A stretch of 64,000 nucleotides of DNA. Source: Acanthococcus lagerstroemiae. Taxonomy: Eukaryota; Arthropoda; Insecta; Hemiptera; Eriococcidae. The stretch covers positions 30,632,038-30,696,037 of the forward strand of contig CM063109.1 of the NCBI GenBank assembly GCA_031841125.1. The letters are read 5' to 3'. Made by a program: the position numbers and the translations under genes. Shown one piece after another: positions 9,963 through 20,572 of this stretch. Below the pieces are notes generated by a model, which did no database searches, had not been told where the DNA came from, and was given only the letters and a program-made list of their open reading frames with translations. How positions within the stretch are numbered: the stretch's first letter is position 1; each line of letters begins with the position of its first letter.

Positions 9963-11958
9963 CCCGTTGAACATTTTGGGTGCTGCAAACTTGTGGCTGC
10001 GTAGGGGCAGCTCCACACTTCACTACTACACTCATAAATACATAAGTAAATATACGTGTCGTGTATCTGCAATGTAGTTGCAGCTCCACAATCATTCGCA
10101 CCTCTAAGGTGCAGCAACCTTGCGTAAATTCGCGTAGCTGCAGAATAGTTGCAAGGCCACTATTTCTCGCACCCCTAACATGCAGCTACGCTGCGTAGAT
10201 CCTGCGTAGTTGAAACTCCACTAATTCGCAGCTACGTTGCGGTACCTTCGCCACGCATGCGCGGTCCTCGAAATTGAAAGCCGAAGAAAACCGTTTTATT
10301 TGAATTACCAGTTACCTATCACGGTCAGTGTTTAGCAGTTGTCAGTTATTCAAAAGTGCAGTGTTTTATTCTGTATTGTGGTATAGTTAAGAAGATCAAA
10401 TTAATGTTGAATATAGTGAGTACGTAATCCATTGTCGCAATGGAAGGAGATAATGAACAACGAAAGAGAAATTATTTCATCCCAGGCGTGGGTTTTGTAA
10501 AGAAATCAGAATTTTATTAGCATCAAAATCAGCCTTACAGAAGGAAGTAAGTACATGCTTAGCATTTATTTCGCGTGCGATCGCATAGAATATATTGACA
10601 ATATTCAAAATTCATCTTACTTGATAGGCTACTCATAGAGAGATTCACAATGGCCACTTTAATAACAAGTTCTAGTCACTCTACTGATACGTATCAAGGC
10701 GAAACTTCCTGTACACCAACAACGAGTTTTTTGGTGCGTCATCCTGATGCTGAATTATCCAAGACCAGTGACAATTGTATATAAATTATGCTCATGTCTC
10801 AGAACAGCTCTCTGATAAGGTGCCTGATATTAGTGAAATTGAAGATGACGGATTCTGTTTTGGTAAGAGTACCGGCGTCGTTTATTTTTAAGAATTCCCC
10901 CCCCCCTGCATCGTGACGATGAGTCAACATGCGTATGCAGTAACTAAGTAGAAGAAGACAAGGGTACACTCTCGAGCTTTTCGACAGTGATGAAGAAAAG
11001 CCTGACGAGATGTCAAATACAGAAACGCCGCCTGTGATGGCGATCGATCAGTTAAAAGCAGAGTTGCGTGTTATGAATTTCAAGATCACACGTCATTTTG
11101 CGATATAAGTGGTCTCTGTTGAACCTTCTCAAACTAACAGGGATTTCTAACTTTGTATTTCATCATTCCAGATTATGCTGTAGCGAAACCGTCTTTAGCT
11201 CAAGGCAAACATATTGTCCTGGAGTGGATTCGGAATTCGCATAGCACGAGAGAAAGATTCCATGAGCACAAAGCCAAAAGGAGTTGTGAGAATTGCTCAA
11301 AGGAAATTGTAAAAAATAATATTATGTTCAAAAATGATGCTGATAATAATAGTAATAACTATACAAGTAATAATTGTATATGTGAATGATAATAACATGT
11401 AGATACAGTAGTCATATGCTATTGAATTTTTATTTTTCTGCGTTTCTTGTCCAATTTGTAATAAATTGCCTTAATTCAGTATGATTATGAAGGTTCTCTT
11501 AGAGAAAATAGTGTTTCTGTATCCCAGAAGCCCCAGAAGGCATGTGTGGCCGATGAGTGGAATGATATTCACAACCAAGTGGGAAAACGTACACGCAGTT
11601 TTGTTGCAGCACTATGGTTACGCAACTACGCAACGAATACGCGAAGTCCCTTCGCAACCCAGTGGGAAAACGTATACGCAGTATTGTTGCAGCGCTGTGG
11701 TGACGCAACTACGCAACGAATACGCAAAGTCCCTAAAAAGCCCCTCGAGTGAAGTGAAGAAGTAGTGGAGCTGCAGCTACTTCGCCCCTACATAAATTTA
11801 CACTGCTGTGGTGAGATCTACGCACAGGCAGTCCGTAACTCTGCGCAGCCACTATTTTTACATGTGTTTTTAGTGGAGACTTCCACAGCGTTACCACAGT
11901 TTTCGAGTGGTGGGTGCCGCAACTATTTTCCCGTTTTAGTGGTGGAATGTTCAGCGGG
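9963..11958 (+). mobile_element. TIR element A, superfamily unknown
   Basis: The ends CCCGTTGAACATT and AATGTTCAGCGGG are inverted repeats. AA flanks both sides (9961-9962 and 11959-11960). A second copy, A', lies at 13942-17399 in inverse orientation. Both subterminal regions are packed with short direct and inverted words such as TACGCAACTACGCAACG and GCAGCTACG. On the right an 83-bp unit (AGTGGGAAAACGT...) is repeated at about 11578 and 11661. The centre holds fragments of a spliced gene. The 2-bp duplication is inferred from the reading frame restored around A' and fits here. I cannot match the ends to a named superfamily. Confidence 0.8.
10441..11389 (+). pseudogene. Spliced gene remnant carried by element A
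   Basis: Several coding-looking pieces lie in order. A first piece starts ATG at 10441 (MEGDNEQRKRNYFIPGVGF). A second reads EQLSDKVPDISEIEDDGF and runs into the donor-like GTAAGAGT near 10863. A third holds LELFDSDEEKPDEMSNTE and QLKAELRVMNFKITRHFAI, ending in TAA near 11107. A last exon follows the acceptor TTTCATCATTCCAG at about 11171, contains HIVLEWIRNSHSTRERFHEH and a C-x2-C pair, and ends at 11389. An AATAAA lies near 11459. The product would be acidic, then lysine-rich. No domain is recognised. The near-identical final exon in A' shows it travels with the element. Confidence 0.45.
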
Positions 11959-11975
11959 AAGGCCCTCTACGACTT

Positions 11976-13941
11976 TTGACCCCCTACATGCGTACGCATA
12001 AATGTTTACTTCAGTTCGTTAACGTAGATCAGATTTCTGAACAACAACTTGAAATCCTTGGAAATTTGAATCAAGACATCTTGGTCATTGCTGACCCCAA
12101 TGTTCGACATAACAAACTCTTTGGCTTACGTAACGGATTTCATGCTGTTCTTCAGAAACAAATTGCTATAGTATACAGATCGTCTTTCAATGTAACTGTA
12201 ATTCATTCATCTGAAAATATGATTATAGTTAACTTAAATGACATCACACTGTGTGGCTGCTATTTTCCCCCTAGTAAACCACTATCAAACTTTTTAGAAA
12301 AACTTCAGAAAACAATTTTAGAAAAAAAGCTTTCGCGTAGGTGACTTCAATGTCAGATCCCAGCTCTACGAACGCATTGATCGTAGGATATTCTATAATT
12401 ATACTAAACAAGCAATCGTCTTTGAAGATTTCATCGCAGACAATAACATGATTGTGCATAATCCTTTCAATGTAAAAACCTTTCAAAATACTAATGGCTC
12501 CAGTCTCATTGTTACATCATCACAACCGATACAATAGCCGACAATATTACTGATGTTAAAATTTCAGAAAACACCAGAACCCCCATCATTCCATATTTTT
12601 CAGGTATATAACATGGAAAAACCACTACGTAAAACAAGAACTATAATCAAAATTGACTACAAGAATCTTGAGGAGAACATTACGTATGACTTTTTTAATA
12701 CAATAGCAGAGCAAACACGCGCATGTGAGAACTCTAACTGTATGGAGGAGCTCGTGTCAGAAATGACCCATCAATTTCACGAACTTATTGAGAAATCCAG
12801 TTCAGTAGTCGAAATTAATGCGGACAAAACCTGGTGGTGCGATAAACTAGAAGACATGAAAAATAAAATTAAAAAGTATAAAAGGAAACTGCACAAAAGT
12901 ACATCAAGCGCGAATAAGCTCATTATAAAATCATACTTAGACAAACTGGTGAAAGAATATAAGAGTACGATTTTGAAGCGCAAACACAAGGCCTGATCTG
13001 ATCTAATTGAAAACTCCTCAGTCTGGGGTATGCTGTACAAGATAATAACCAACGAACACAAAGCTCTCGAATTAACTCCTCTTCTGGCCAGGGACCAAGA
13101 GATCATTGGCGAAACTGAAAAATATGAAACCATTTTAAACGAACTTTTTCCCAGTGTAGACGATAACATAGTCAATAAACCAACAACCAAACCAGGGGTG
13201 AAAATAGTTGTCAAAAACTCTGTAATTAACATCACTATTAAAAAACTTCAGAACAGGAAGGCCTCCGGCTATGATGGAATCTCCAATATTGTAATCAAAA
13301 TTATTCATAAAAACACCCCACATTTTTCCTTAATCTCTTCAATAAATGTCTAGAATTCGAATTTTTCCCCTAAATTTGGAAAAGAGGAAAACTTGTTTTA
13401 CTAAATAAGCCCGGAAAGGATAAATCGGATTCAAGGTCTTACAGACCCGTAACACTCCCTCCAGCAATCGGAAAACTTTACGAGAAAGTCCTGACAGTTA
13501 TTCTAAATGAGTGCATTCACGACAACAAATTAGACGGCCTACATGATAATCAGTTCGCTCGTATCGAAAAGGGAAATCAACTGAAGGCGCAGTGAGCAAA
13601 GTCATGAGTACAATTGACAAAATGAAGCAGGAACATAGGCACGTACTCTTGTTAAGTGACGACGTGAGCGGGGCATTCGATCGTATTCTCTGGTCTGCCA
13701 TTATTAATAATCTCTATCGACTTGGAATCACAAATAACATAATCGGAATAGTAACAAAATATCCCAGGAACAGGGAAATACAGGTAATAAGAAACGACGA
13801 GATATTAACGGGAAAAATCTTAACGAGTGGTGTCCCTCAGGGCTCTGTGATTGGCCCTACCCTTTTTAACTTAACGATAAGTCAGCTACACAAACTTAAA
13901 TCGTTCACAAATCTCGAACTAATCAGCTACACTGACGACTT
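11976..13941 (+). pseudogene. R1-like non-LTR element: endonuclease and 5' half of RT
   Basis: The frames read an endonuclease/phosphatase-fold domain (ILVIADPNV, IAIVYRSSFNV, then GDFNV near 12340 after a frameshift), a linker with WWCDKLEDMKNKIKKYKRK, and the start of a reverse transcriptase: KLQNRKASGYDGIS, SRSYRPVTL, DVSGAFDRILW, SGVPQGSVIGPTLFNL and the first half of the catalytic motif, YTDD. Disruptions include frameshifts near 12340 and 13350-13590 and a TGA at 12994. The copy is cut at 13941 by element A' and resumes at 17402. The C-terminal style and zinc finger in the second half suggest the R1/TRAS/SART group. The endonuclease N-terminus is missing. Confidence 0.85.
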
Positions 13942-14508
13942 CCCGCTGAACATTCCACCACTAAAACGGGAAAATAGTTGCGGCACCCACCACTCGAAAA
14001 CTGTGGTAACGCTGTGGAAGTCTCCACTAAAAACACATGTAAAAATAGTGGCTGCGCAGAGTTACGGACTGCCTGTGCGTAGATCTCACCACAGCAGTGT
14101 AAATTTACGTAGGGGCGAAGTAGCTGCAGCTCCACTACTTCTCCACTCCGCTCGAGGGGCTTTTTAGGGGCTTGCGTATTCGTTGCGTAGTTGCGTCACC
14201 ACAGCGCTGCAACAATACTGCGTATACGTTTTTCCACTGGGTTGCGAAGGGACTTCGCGTATTCGTTGCGTAGTTGCGTAACCATAGTGCTGCAACAAAA
14301 CTGCGTGTATGTTTTTCCACTTGGTTGTGAATATCATTCCACTCATCGGCCACACATGCCTTCTGGGGCTTCTGGGATACAGAAACACTATTTTCTCTAA
14401 GAGAACCTTCATGATCATACTGAATTAAGGCAATTTATTGCAAATTGGACAAGAAACACAGAAAAATAAAAATTCAATAGCATATGACTACTGTATCTAC
14501 ATGTTATT

Positions 14509-14740
14509 ATCATTCACACATACAATTATTACTTGTATAGTTATTACTATTATTATCAGCATCATTTTTGAACATAATATTATTTTTTACTATTTCCTTT
14601 GAGCAATTCCCACAACTTCTTTTGGCTTCGTGCTCATGGAATCTTTCTCTCGTGCTATGCGAATTCCGAATCCACTCCAGGACAATATGTTTGCCTTGAG
14701 CTGAAGACGGTTTCGCTACAGCATAATCTGGAATGATGAA
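14509..14740 (-). pseudogene. Final exon of the element-A gene, A' copy
   Basis: It translates to almost the same product as the last exon in A, with HIVLEWIRNSHSTRERFHEH followed by C-x2-C and an asparagine-rich tail. Only a few residues differ (for example E for K and G for E before the cysteine pair). A CTGGAATGATGAAA acceptor-complement marks the exon edge near 14728. It is conserved in length and frame between the copies, but the upstream exons are broken by the 14764-16215 insertion. Confidence 0.5.
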
Positions 14741-14939
14741 ATACAAAGTTAGAAATCCCTGTTGGAAATTACTAGAAAATGACACATTATACCTATTTGA
14801 AAAGGAAATAGAATAATTAAGTGGGGCAATGTTGGACTGTCAGCAGTTAGAAAATATGGGGAAAGACTGGTAGAAAGGAGGAGAGGCAACTATCTATACT
14901 ACTTTGGTTCCACAAAAGGTTACATATTAACAAAAATAT

Positions 14940-15335
14940 CGAAAATAATGTTGTGGAAATTAAAATATCTGAAAGAATATGCCCAATGAAACTGAAAATA
15001 GATGAGAATACAAAAATTCTAATCTTGCAAGTGGATGCACCTACAGCCGAAGCAGAGAAGGTAGATGTAGATAAATTTTATGACAAGCAGGAGGGGACAA
15101 TTCAAAAAGAGAAGGAATACTATCAGGTGATAATGGGGACTTCAACGCAAAAGTAGGAGGGGAGGCAAACTCAAAACACTGCGGCCCATTTGGTCTGGGG
15201 GAGAGAAACGACAGGGGGGAAAGACTAGTAGAAATGGCCCAAAAATTAAACTTGTGTACTGCAAACACTTTTTACAAAAAAAAAAGTCAAAAGGAAATGG
15301 ACATGGATATTGCCAGACGGGAAAACTAAAATGAG
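14940..15335 (+). pseudogene. Non-LTR endonuclease fragment
   Basis: The first frame (14953-15156) contains ILQVDAPTAEAEKVDVDKFY, the strand before the GDFN block of APE-type LINE endonucleases. The next frames give GDFNAKVG, FGLGERNDRGERLVE and KWTWILPDG, the usual succession GDxNAKVG, GLGxRNERGxRL and xWTW. A frameshift near 15135 separates them. There is no reverse transcriptase downstream. Confidence 0.75.
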
Positions 15336-15472
15336 AATGACCACTTACTAATAAATGACAATGGAAAAGCTACATGTAGGCATATGCTCGAAAACGGGCG
15401 GAGGGGGTGGCCCCAGATAGCCACAGCATTCACTCACAAACGCTGAATATATGACCTAAAAGTAAATTGCGT

Positions 15473-16155
15473 TTCAAGTCTGCGGTTCCCACCATACCAA
15501 AAATAGCACAATCGTTGGTGCAAACTAAAATCAGCTGAAAAATGACACTAACCTAGTACAGAATCAACTGCAGATCAAACTGATAACTAAAAATTATTTG
15601 AATAACTATAAATTCTGTTGCAGCATCATCGGCATCAAGTGAAGGGCACAGGGAAAAAAGGTTCAATGTCACAATTTTGTGTTTTAGAGAAAAATCATTT
15701 TAAAGTTTGACACTCACCTTTATTTCCCTGTGCTATACTTTTTTCTCCGGCTATTTTCAACCTTTTAAATAGAGTTTTTTCGGCGGATGAGTGCTTTTAG
15801 GATGATTCTACACCTCATCCTGAATCCAGCGATGTCCATATCTTCATTTTCAAAAAAATGTGACATTGAACCTTTTCCCCTGTACCCTTCAAGTCTGATG
15901 GTACCCACCATACCAAAAATAGCATAATAATCGTTGGAGCAAATTAAAATCAGCTGAAACGTAACACTAACTTATTGCAGAATCAATCGCAAATCAAGCT
16001 GAAAAGAAAAATATTATCCTGAGGTAACTTAAAAATAAACTAAGTTCTGGTAGAGCATCATTGGCCCAACGTCTGGTACCCACTCTATCCCAAGCAGAAA
16101 AGTAAAATTACAGTAACCTAAATATAAACCAAATTCCAGTGATGCTCCTGGGGCT
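15473..16155. repeat. Direct repeats around a 260-bp hairpin element
   Basis: CCCACCATACCAAAAATAGC occurs at about 15487 and 15904, followed by closely similar sequence of about 140 bp, and a shorter third relative begins near 16070. Between the first two copies, 15636-15680 and 15853-15897 are inverted copies (GGGCACAGGGAAAAAAGGTT against its complement), so 15636-15897 looks like a MITE or fold-back unit. The direct repeats may be the site it entered, or an older tandem repeat. Confidence 0.7.
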
Positions 16156-17401
16156 CGGCTGAAAAAATAAATGGATCCTTCGATAGATGAGCGAATACAC
16201 TATTCATCATAATTCGTTAGTTTGAGAAGGTTCAACAGAGACCTCTTATATCGCAAAATTACGTGTGATCTTGAAATTCATAACACCAACTCTGCTTTTA
16301 ACTGATCGATTGCCATCACAGGCGGCGTTTCTGTATTTGACATCTCGTCGACGTCCTCAGGCTTTTCTTCATCACTGTCGAAAAGCTCGAAAGTGTACCC
16401 TTGTCTTCTTCTACTTAGTTACTGCATACGTGAAAATTCCTATACCTCATGTTGACTCATCGTCACGATGCAGGGGGAAAAATTCTTAAAAATAAACGAC
16501 GCCGGTACTCTTACCAAAACAGAATCGTCATCTTCAATTTCACTAATATCAGGCACCTTATCAGAGAGCTGTTCTGAGACATGAGCATAATTTATATACA
16601 ATTGTCACTGGTCTTGGATAATTCAGCATAAAACTCGTTGATGGTGTACAGGAAGTTTCTCCTTGATGGGTATCAGTAGAGTGACTAGAACTTGTTATTA
16701 AAAAGGCCATTGTGAATCTCTCTATGAGTAGCCTATCAAGTAAGATAAATTTTGAATATTGTCAATATATTCTATGCGATCGCACGCGAAATAAATGCTA
16801 AAAGCATGTACTTACTTCCTTCTGTAAGGCTGATTTTGATGCTAATAAAATTCTGATTTCTTTACAAAACCCACGCCTGGGATGAAATAATTTCTCTTTC
16901 GTTGTTCATTATCTCCTTCCATTGCGACAATGGATTACGTACTCACTATATTCAACATTAATTTGATCTTCTGAACTATACCACAATACAGAATAAAACA
17001 CTGCACTTTTGAATAACTGACAACTGCTAAACACTGATAGTGATAGGTAACTGGTAATTCAAATAAAACGGTTTTCTTCGGCTTTCAATTTCGAGGACCG
17101 CGCATGCGTGGCGAAGGTACCGCAACGTAGCTGCGAATTAGTGGAGTTTCAACTACGCAGGATCTACGCAGCGTAGCTGCATGTTAGGGGTGCGAGAAAT
17201 AGTGGCCTTGCAACTATTCTGCAGCTACGCGAATTTACGCAAGGTTGCTGCACCTTAGAGGTGCGAATGATTGTGGAGCTGCAACTACATTGCAGATACA
17301 CGACACGTATATTTACTTATGTATTTATGAGTGTAGTAGTGAAGTGTGGAGCTGCCCCTACGCAGCTACAAGTTTGCAGCACCCAAAATGTTCAACGGGT
17401 T

Positions 17402-18654
17402 TCTTCTTATTGCCGGAATCACATCGAACGCAGACATAAGCAAAGCAGCAAAGTTAAACACTAGTCTAGAGGAATCGATTAAAAGAATGGGACTTAAATT
17501 TAATGAAAATAAAGTTATGGGGCTATTGATCTCCAGGAAACACGATAGGGAAGAAATCAAAAGTAAAATCACATCTTTAATCAAAACTAATGGAAAAGAA
17601 ATTAAGATGGAGACTAGCATAAAATACTTGGGCGTCTTTATTGATGAACAGTTAAACTTCTCTGAACACGTACAGTATATCAGTAAAAAGATTCAAACAT
17701 ACTACAACGCGTTTAGGGCCCTATATGGCAGAACTTTCGGTCTTAATTTTAAAAACGGAATTATTCTATACAAAGCTATCTTTGACTCCATCACTGAATA
17801 CTGTTCAATTGCCTACTTCACTAGGTTATCTCTGACCAATATAGATAAGCTGGTAAGACTATAACGTGGGATTCTTATCGGAACAATTAGTGCTTACAGG
17901 ACGGTCTCTTATGCCGCAGTCTACGCAGTGTCAGGGATTATGCTCCTTGATCTAAAAATCAAAATGCGAAACGAAATTAAAACGCTAAAGCAAGAAGAGG
18001 ATAATGACCCAAAAACAAAAGCCGAAAGGATGCACGAAATTAAATTCAAATACATCGACCTCTGGCAGTCTAGGTACTCTGGGTCGGCGACAGGTCGCAA
18101 AACCTATAGGTTCATTCCTGATATAGAACTAAGACAGAAAATGAAGCATTTCAACACTAACTTTTATTTCACCCAAATCCTAACAGGCCACGGCAATTTC
18201 GCGGAATACCTAAATCGTTTCAGTATTATTCAAGGGTCACACTGCAGACAGTGTAATTTTGCTAACAAAATTGACGACGTTAGTCACACGCTCTTCGAAT
18301 GTACAAACAACATTATAAATGTGAGAATGAATAACATAAAAATTAATTCGGAAAATGTAAACCTCACTGAACTAACGAAAGAGGAATTTGTTGATGTATA
18401 CAATTTCGCAAGTGAGAAAATGTCTAGAAAAGTCAAGTTATTAAAAAAAAATCAAAAAAAACACAAAAAAAAAACAGAAACAATTTTTATAAGCTTACAC
18501 TCGTATCTTAGTAATGTATATGTGTATACTTGTTTAATGTTATGTATATAACAGGTGACCTACGGGTACAGCTGAAAAACAGATGTAACGGCTGTCCATG
18601 GGTCAACCTAAGCCCTGTTGAACAAACAATAAAGAACCTTTTGACGAAAAAAAA
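17402..18654 (+). pseudogene. R1-like non-LTR element: 3' half of RT, zinc finger, poly-A
   Basis: It continues the reverse transcriptase interrupted at 13941: LLIAG, then KYLGVFIDEQLNFSEHVQ, then a C-terminal region with TQILTGHGNFAEYLNRF and C-x2-C...H-x4-C (CRQCNF...SHTLFEC). That last block is characteristic of R1/TRAS/SART and related clades. A single TAA at 17862 interrupts otherwise one frame to 18551. The 3' UTR has AATAAAG near 18631 and ends in an A-rich tail at about 18644-18654. Members of this clade are often target-specific, but here the 3' flank is LTR-element leader DNA. Confidence 0.85.
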
Positions 18655-18835
18655 ACAACCTATCTCTACCCCTCCCCTCGTGTCGTGATTATTACTCGTT
18701 GTCGAAGATTTCCGCGTTTTGGAGTCTCTGTTCCCGTAATGTGCCCCGCAAGGTCACCCATCCTCGCGGCTTCAGCACCCATACTCCCCCGGAAAGCGCG
18801 TCTCGCTGGCCCCCGCGGTCCCGAAATGCGACATG
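18655..18835 (+). mobile_element. LTR-element leader/5' internal fragment, plus orientation
   Basis: It is the inverted counterpart of 19280-19460: both share TCCGCGTTTTGGAG, TGTGCCCCG, AAGGTCACCCATCCT-like and CTGGCCCCCGCGGTCCCGAA words. In the minus copy these follow the LTR directly, so this is the region just inside a 5' LTR. Here the adjoining LTR is missing, replaced by the poly-A end of the R1-like element, which appears to have landed at or near the LTR/leader boundary. Confidence 0.65.
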
Positions 18836-19279
18836 GATAATAATTCGCTAATCATCAAGGAAAAGCTGAATGAATTGAGCTTCGCTTTCGGCTTCCAATA
18901 TTCCCTCTTTGAAACTGCTTCTAACTTCCAACTTTTTGCTTAAATACAAAAACTTCCAGCTTCCTGTTTTTTGGCTTCCAGATTCCATTTCCATGCCCAT
19001 AAAAAATTTTTCAAGGTTTGTGGTTCTTCATTTAGCGCTGTGAGTTTTAATTTTGTGAATGCTTTTGTCATAAAACGTATGATATTCTAACGTGAGTACA
19101 TCAATCGATCCAGGCTGAGGTAAATGGAAACAGTAATGGTAAAATAAACGTAAAGTTCGTAATTGTACAAGAATTAAGTAGCAGAAAGAAGAAGCTAAAA
19201 GAGTTGAAAAATAATTAGCTTCCGCAGCTTCCAATTGTCTACATCAGGCTTCCAACTTTTAGCTTCTGCTATTTTTCGA
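18836..19279. repeat. GCTTCCAA-rich spacer, possible hAT subterminal region
   Basis: Words such as GCTTCCAA, CTTCCAACTT and GGCTTCCAG recur irregularly (for example near 18893, 18927, 18954, 18979, 19217, 19228, 19247). More occur beyond the minus LTR at 20340-20386, which ends CTTCCATTTCCATCTCTA. The reverse complement, TAGAGATGGAAATGG, is a typical hAT end. So an older hAT-like element with subterminal repeats may have been split by the LTR element. The left end was not found. Confidence 0.45.
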
Positions 19280-19460
19280 TAAAATTTGTCGCGTTTCGGG
19301 ACCGCGGGGGCCAGCGAGACGCGCATTCTGGGGGAGTGTGAGCACTGAAGTCGAGAGGATGAGTGACCTCACGGGGCACATTTTGCGGGAACGTAAGCTC
19401 CAAAACGCGGACATCGTCGAAACGAAAATTAGTACGGCGAAATAACGACACACGGGGGGT
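19280..19460 (-). pseudogene. LTR-element leader and start of gag-like frame, minus orientation
   Basis: On the minus strand, directly inside the LTR, an ATG at 19420 opens MSAFWSLRSRKMCPVRSLI and stays open about 45 codons. No gag domain is recognised, and the similarity to 18655-18835 fades after the GPRGPETRQ segment. The frame is CpG-rich compared with the surroundings. It may be the start of an LTR-retrotransposon polyprotein, or just conserved leader. Confidence 0.4.
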
Positions 19461-20330
19461 TGTTAGATAGATATAGGTATATTAGAAGTAATAATTTTTA
19501 CACACGGGAAGCAACATGATGAACTAAGGACGCGACGATGGGAACGATAACGGCACTACTGTACAATTTATACGTTAAATACAAAAGTCGGGGGCGACGG
19601 CGAACGTTGTACATAAGGGGCCGCGACTGGCTCCCTGATCAGCACTAGCACTATACAGTATACACACACTGCGAAGTCGAGTCGAGACGCCAGTAACTCT
19701 CTGCACTATAGCGACGGAGGAAAAGAGGGTTGAGGGAGAGTCGGAGTGACTGGGTTCTAGTCAACGCGCCAAGGGAGGAGTCGGGGTGACTGGGTTCCAG
19801 TCAATGCGCCGAAGGAGGAGTCGGGGTGACTTGGTTCCAGTCAACGCGCCGAAGGAGGAGTCGGGGTGACTGGGTACCAGTTAACGCGCCGAAGGAGGAG
19901 CTGGGGTGACTGGGTTCCAGTCAACGCGCCGATGGAGGAGTCGGGGTGACTGCGTTCCAGTTAACGCGCCGAAGGAGGAGTCGGGGTGACTGGCTTCCAG
20001 TCAGCTCGCCAAAAGAAGGATGGATAGCTGAGAAGGCAACAAAAAGCGGTAAAGCAGAAATAGCTTGTCGCAATAAGCTTGCCCGAGTTGGCTACGCTAC
20101 CCTAATTTCTCCTGGTAGTTAAATATGCAAGAGCTACCGACTTCATCAGCGAGTAGCTAACGAACCACTCTCGCGGTACAAAGCTGTTACGCGCGACACA
20201 AAAAACGTTCTCTCAATAGCAGAAACGCGAGACCCGGTTTTGTGTCGCAGCGCTCGACTCTACTTCTAGCGGTGGTGGAATCTTGAAGTATTTACTCGCC
20301 TGAGTAAACATAGTACGCGCGTACGTAACA
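19461..20330 (-). mobile_element. LTR, minus orientation, with 40-bp minisatellite
   Basis: On the plus strand it runs TGTTAGATAG to GTACGTAACA, an 870-bp LTR with inverted TGTTA/TAACA tips. It matches the LTR at 9049-9894 in reverse. The outer end carries a GTACGCGCGTAC palindrome. The tandem array is at 19741-20010. The arrangement LTR(+) ... leader(+) ... leader(-) LTR(-) is an inverted pair, not a normal element with two direct LTRs. Confidence 0.72.
19741..20018 (-). repeat. 40-bp minisatellite, seven units
   Basis: TCGGGGTGACTGGGTTCCAG-type units start exactly every 40 bp at 19741, 19781, 19821, 19861, 19901, 19941 and 19981, each ending with CGCGCCGAAGGAGGAG. It is the reverse complement of the array in the other LTR, but with a shorter, fixed period and less divergence between units, so the array was homogenised separately here. 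Confidence 0.95.
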
Positions 20331-20572
20331 AATTCATTAGCTTCGGGCTTCCAGCTCTTAGCTTCCAACTTCCATTTCCATCTCTAATATAATCAATTGA
20401 TGTTTTTAGGGTCGGCTAAGAGTAGTGTTGGTATTTTATCCGTTGATCAATTGCTTTTCAGAAATTACAAATTAGAAATCCGATGGAATCTTCTGCAGCT
20501 TCGCAGTTTAAAGCCTGTTGAACTTACCATGCCACCATGCGCTGTTAGTCGATTCGAGGAACCTACCCGTCA

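Larger units (their letters stand above)
14764..16215 (+). mobile_element. Insertion in A' containing LINE endonuclease scrap and repeats
   Basis: Comparison with A shows extra DNA between GTT at 14761-14763 and GTT at 16216-16218, so a 3-bp duplication is possible. The left part has a degraded endonuclease: KILILQVDAPTAEAEKVD, then GDFNAKVGGEA and LGERNDRGERLVE after frameshifts (about 14953-15300). The right part has a 260-bp hairpin element and direct repeats described separately. It is probably composite, and the superfamily is unknown. Confidence 0.65.
13942..17399 (-). mobile_element. TIR element A', inverted second copy of A
   Basis: It starts CCCGCTGAACATT and ends AATGTTCAACGGG, and is the reverse complement of A over nearly all of A's length. 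It is longer because 14764-16215 is an insertion absent from A. It lies inside the R1-like reverse transcriptase: TT at 13940-13941 and at 17400-17401 is duplicated, and removing the element plus one TT restores the frame through DDFLLIAG. This gives direct evidence for both the exact ends and a 2-bp target duplication. High similarity to A suggests recent movement or duplication. Confidence 0.88.

Noticed and set aside
19741..20018. CRISPR array, because of evenly spaced 40-bp repeats
   Set aside because: The units are contiguous with no unique spacers, and the window is clearly eukaryotic.
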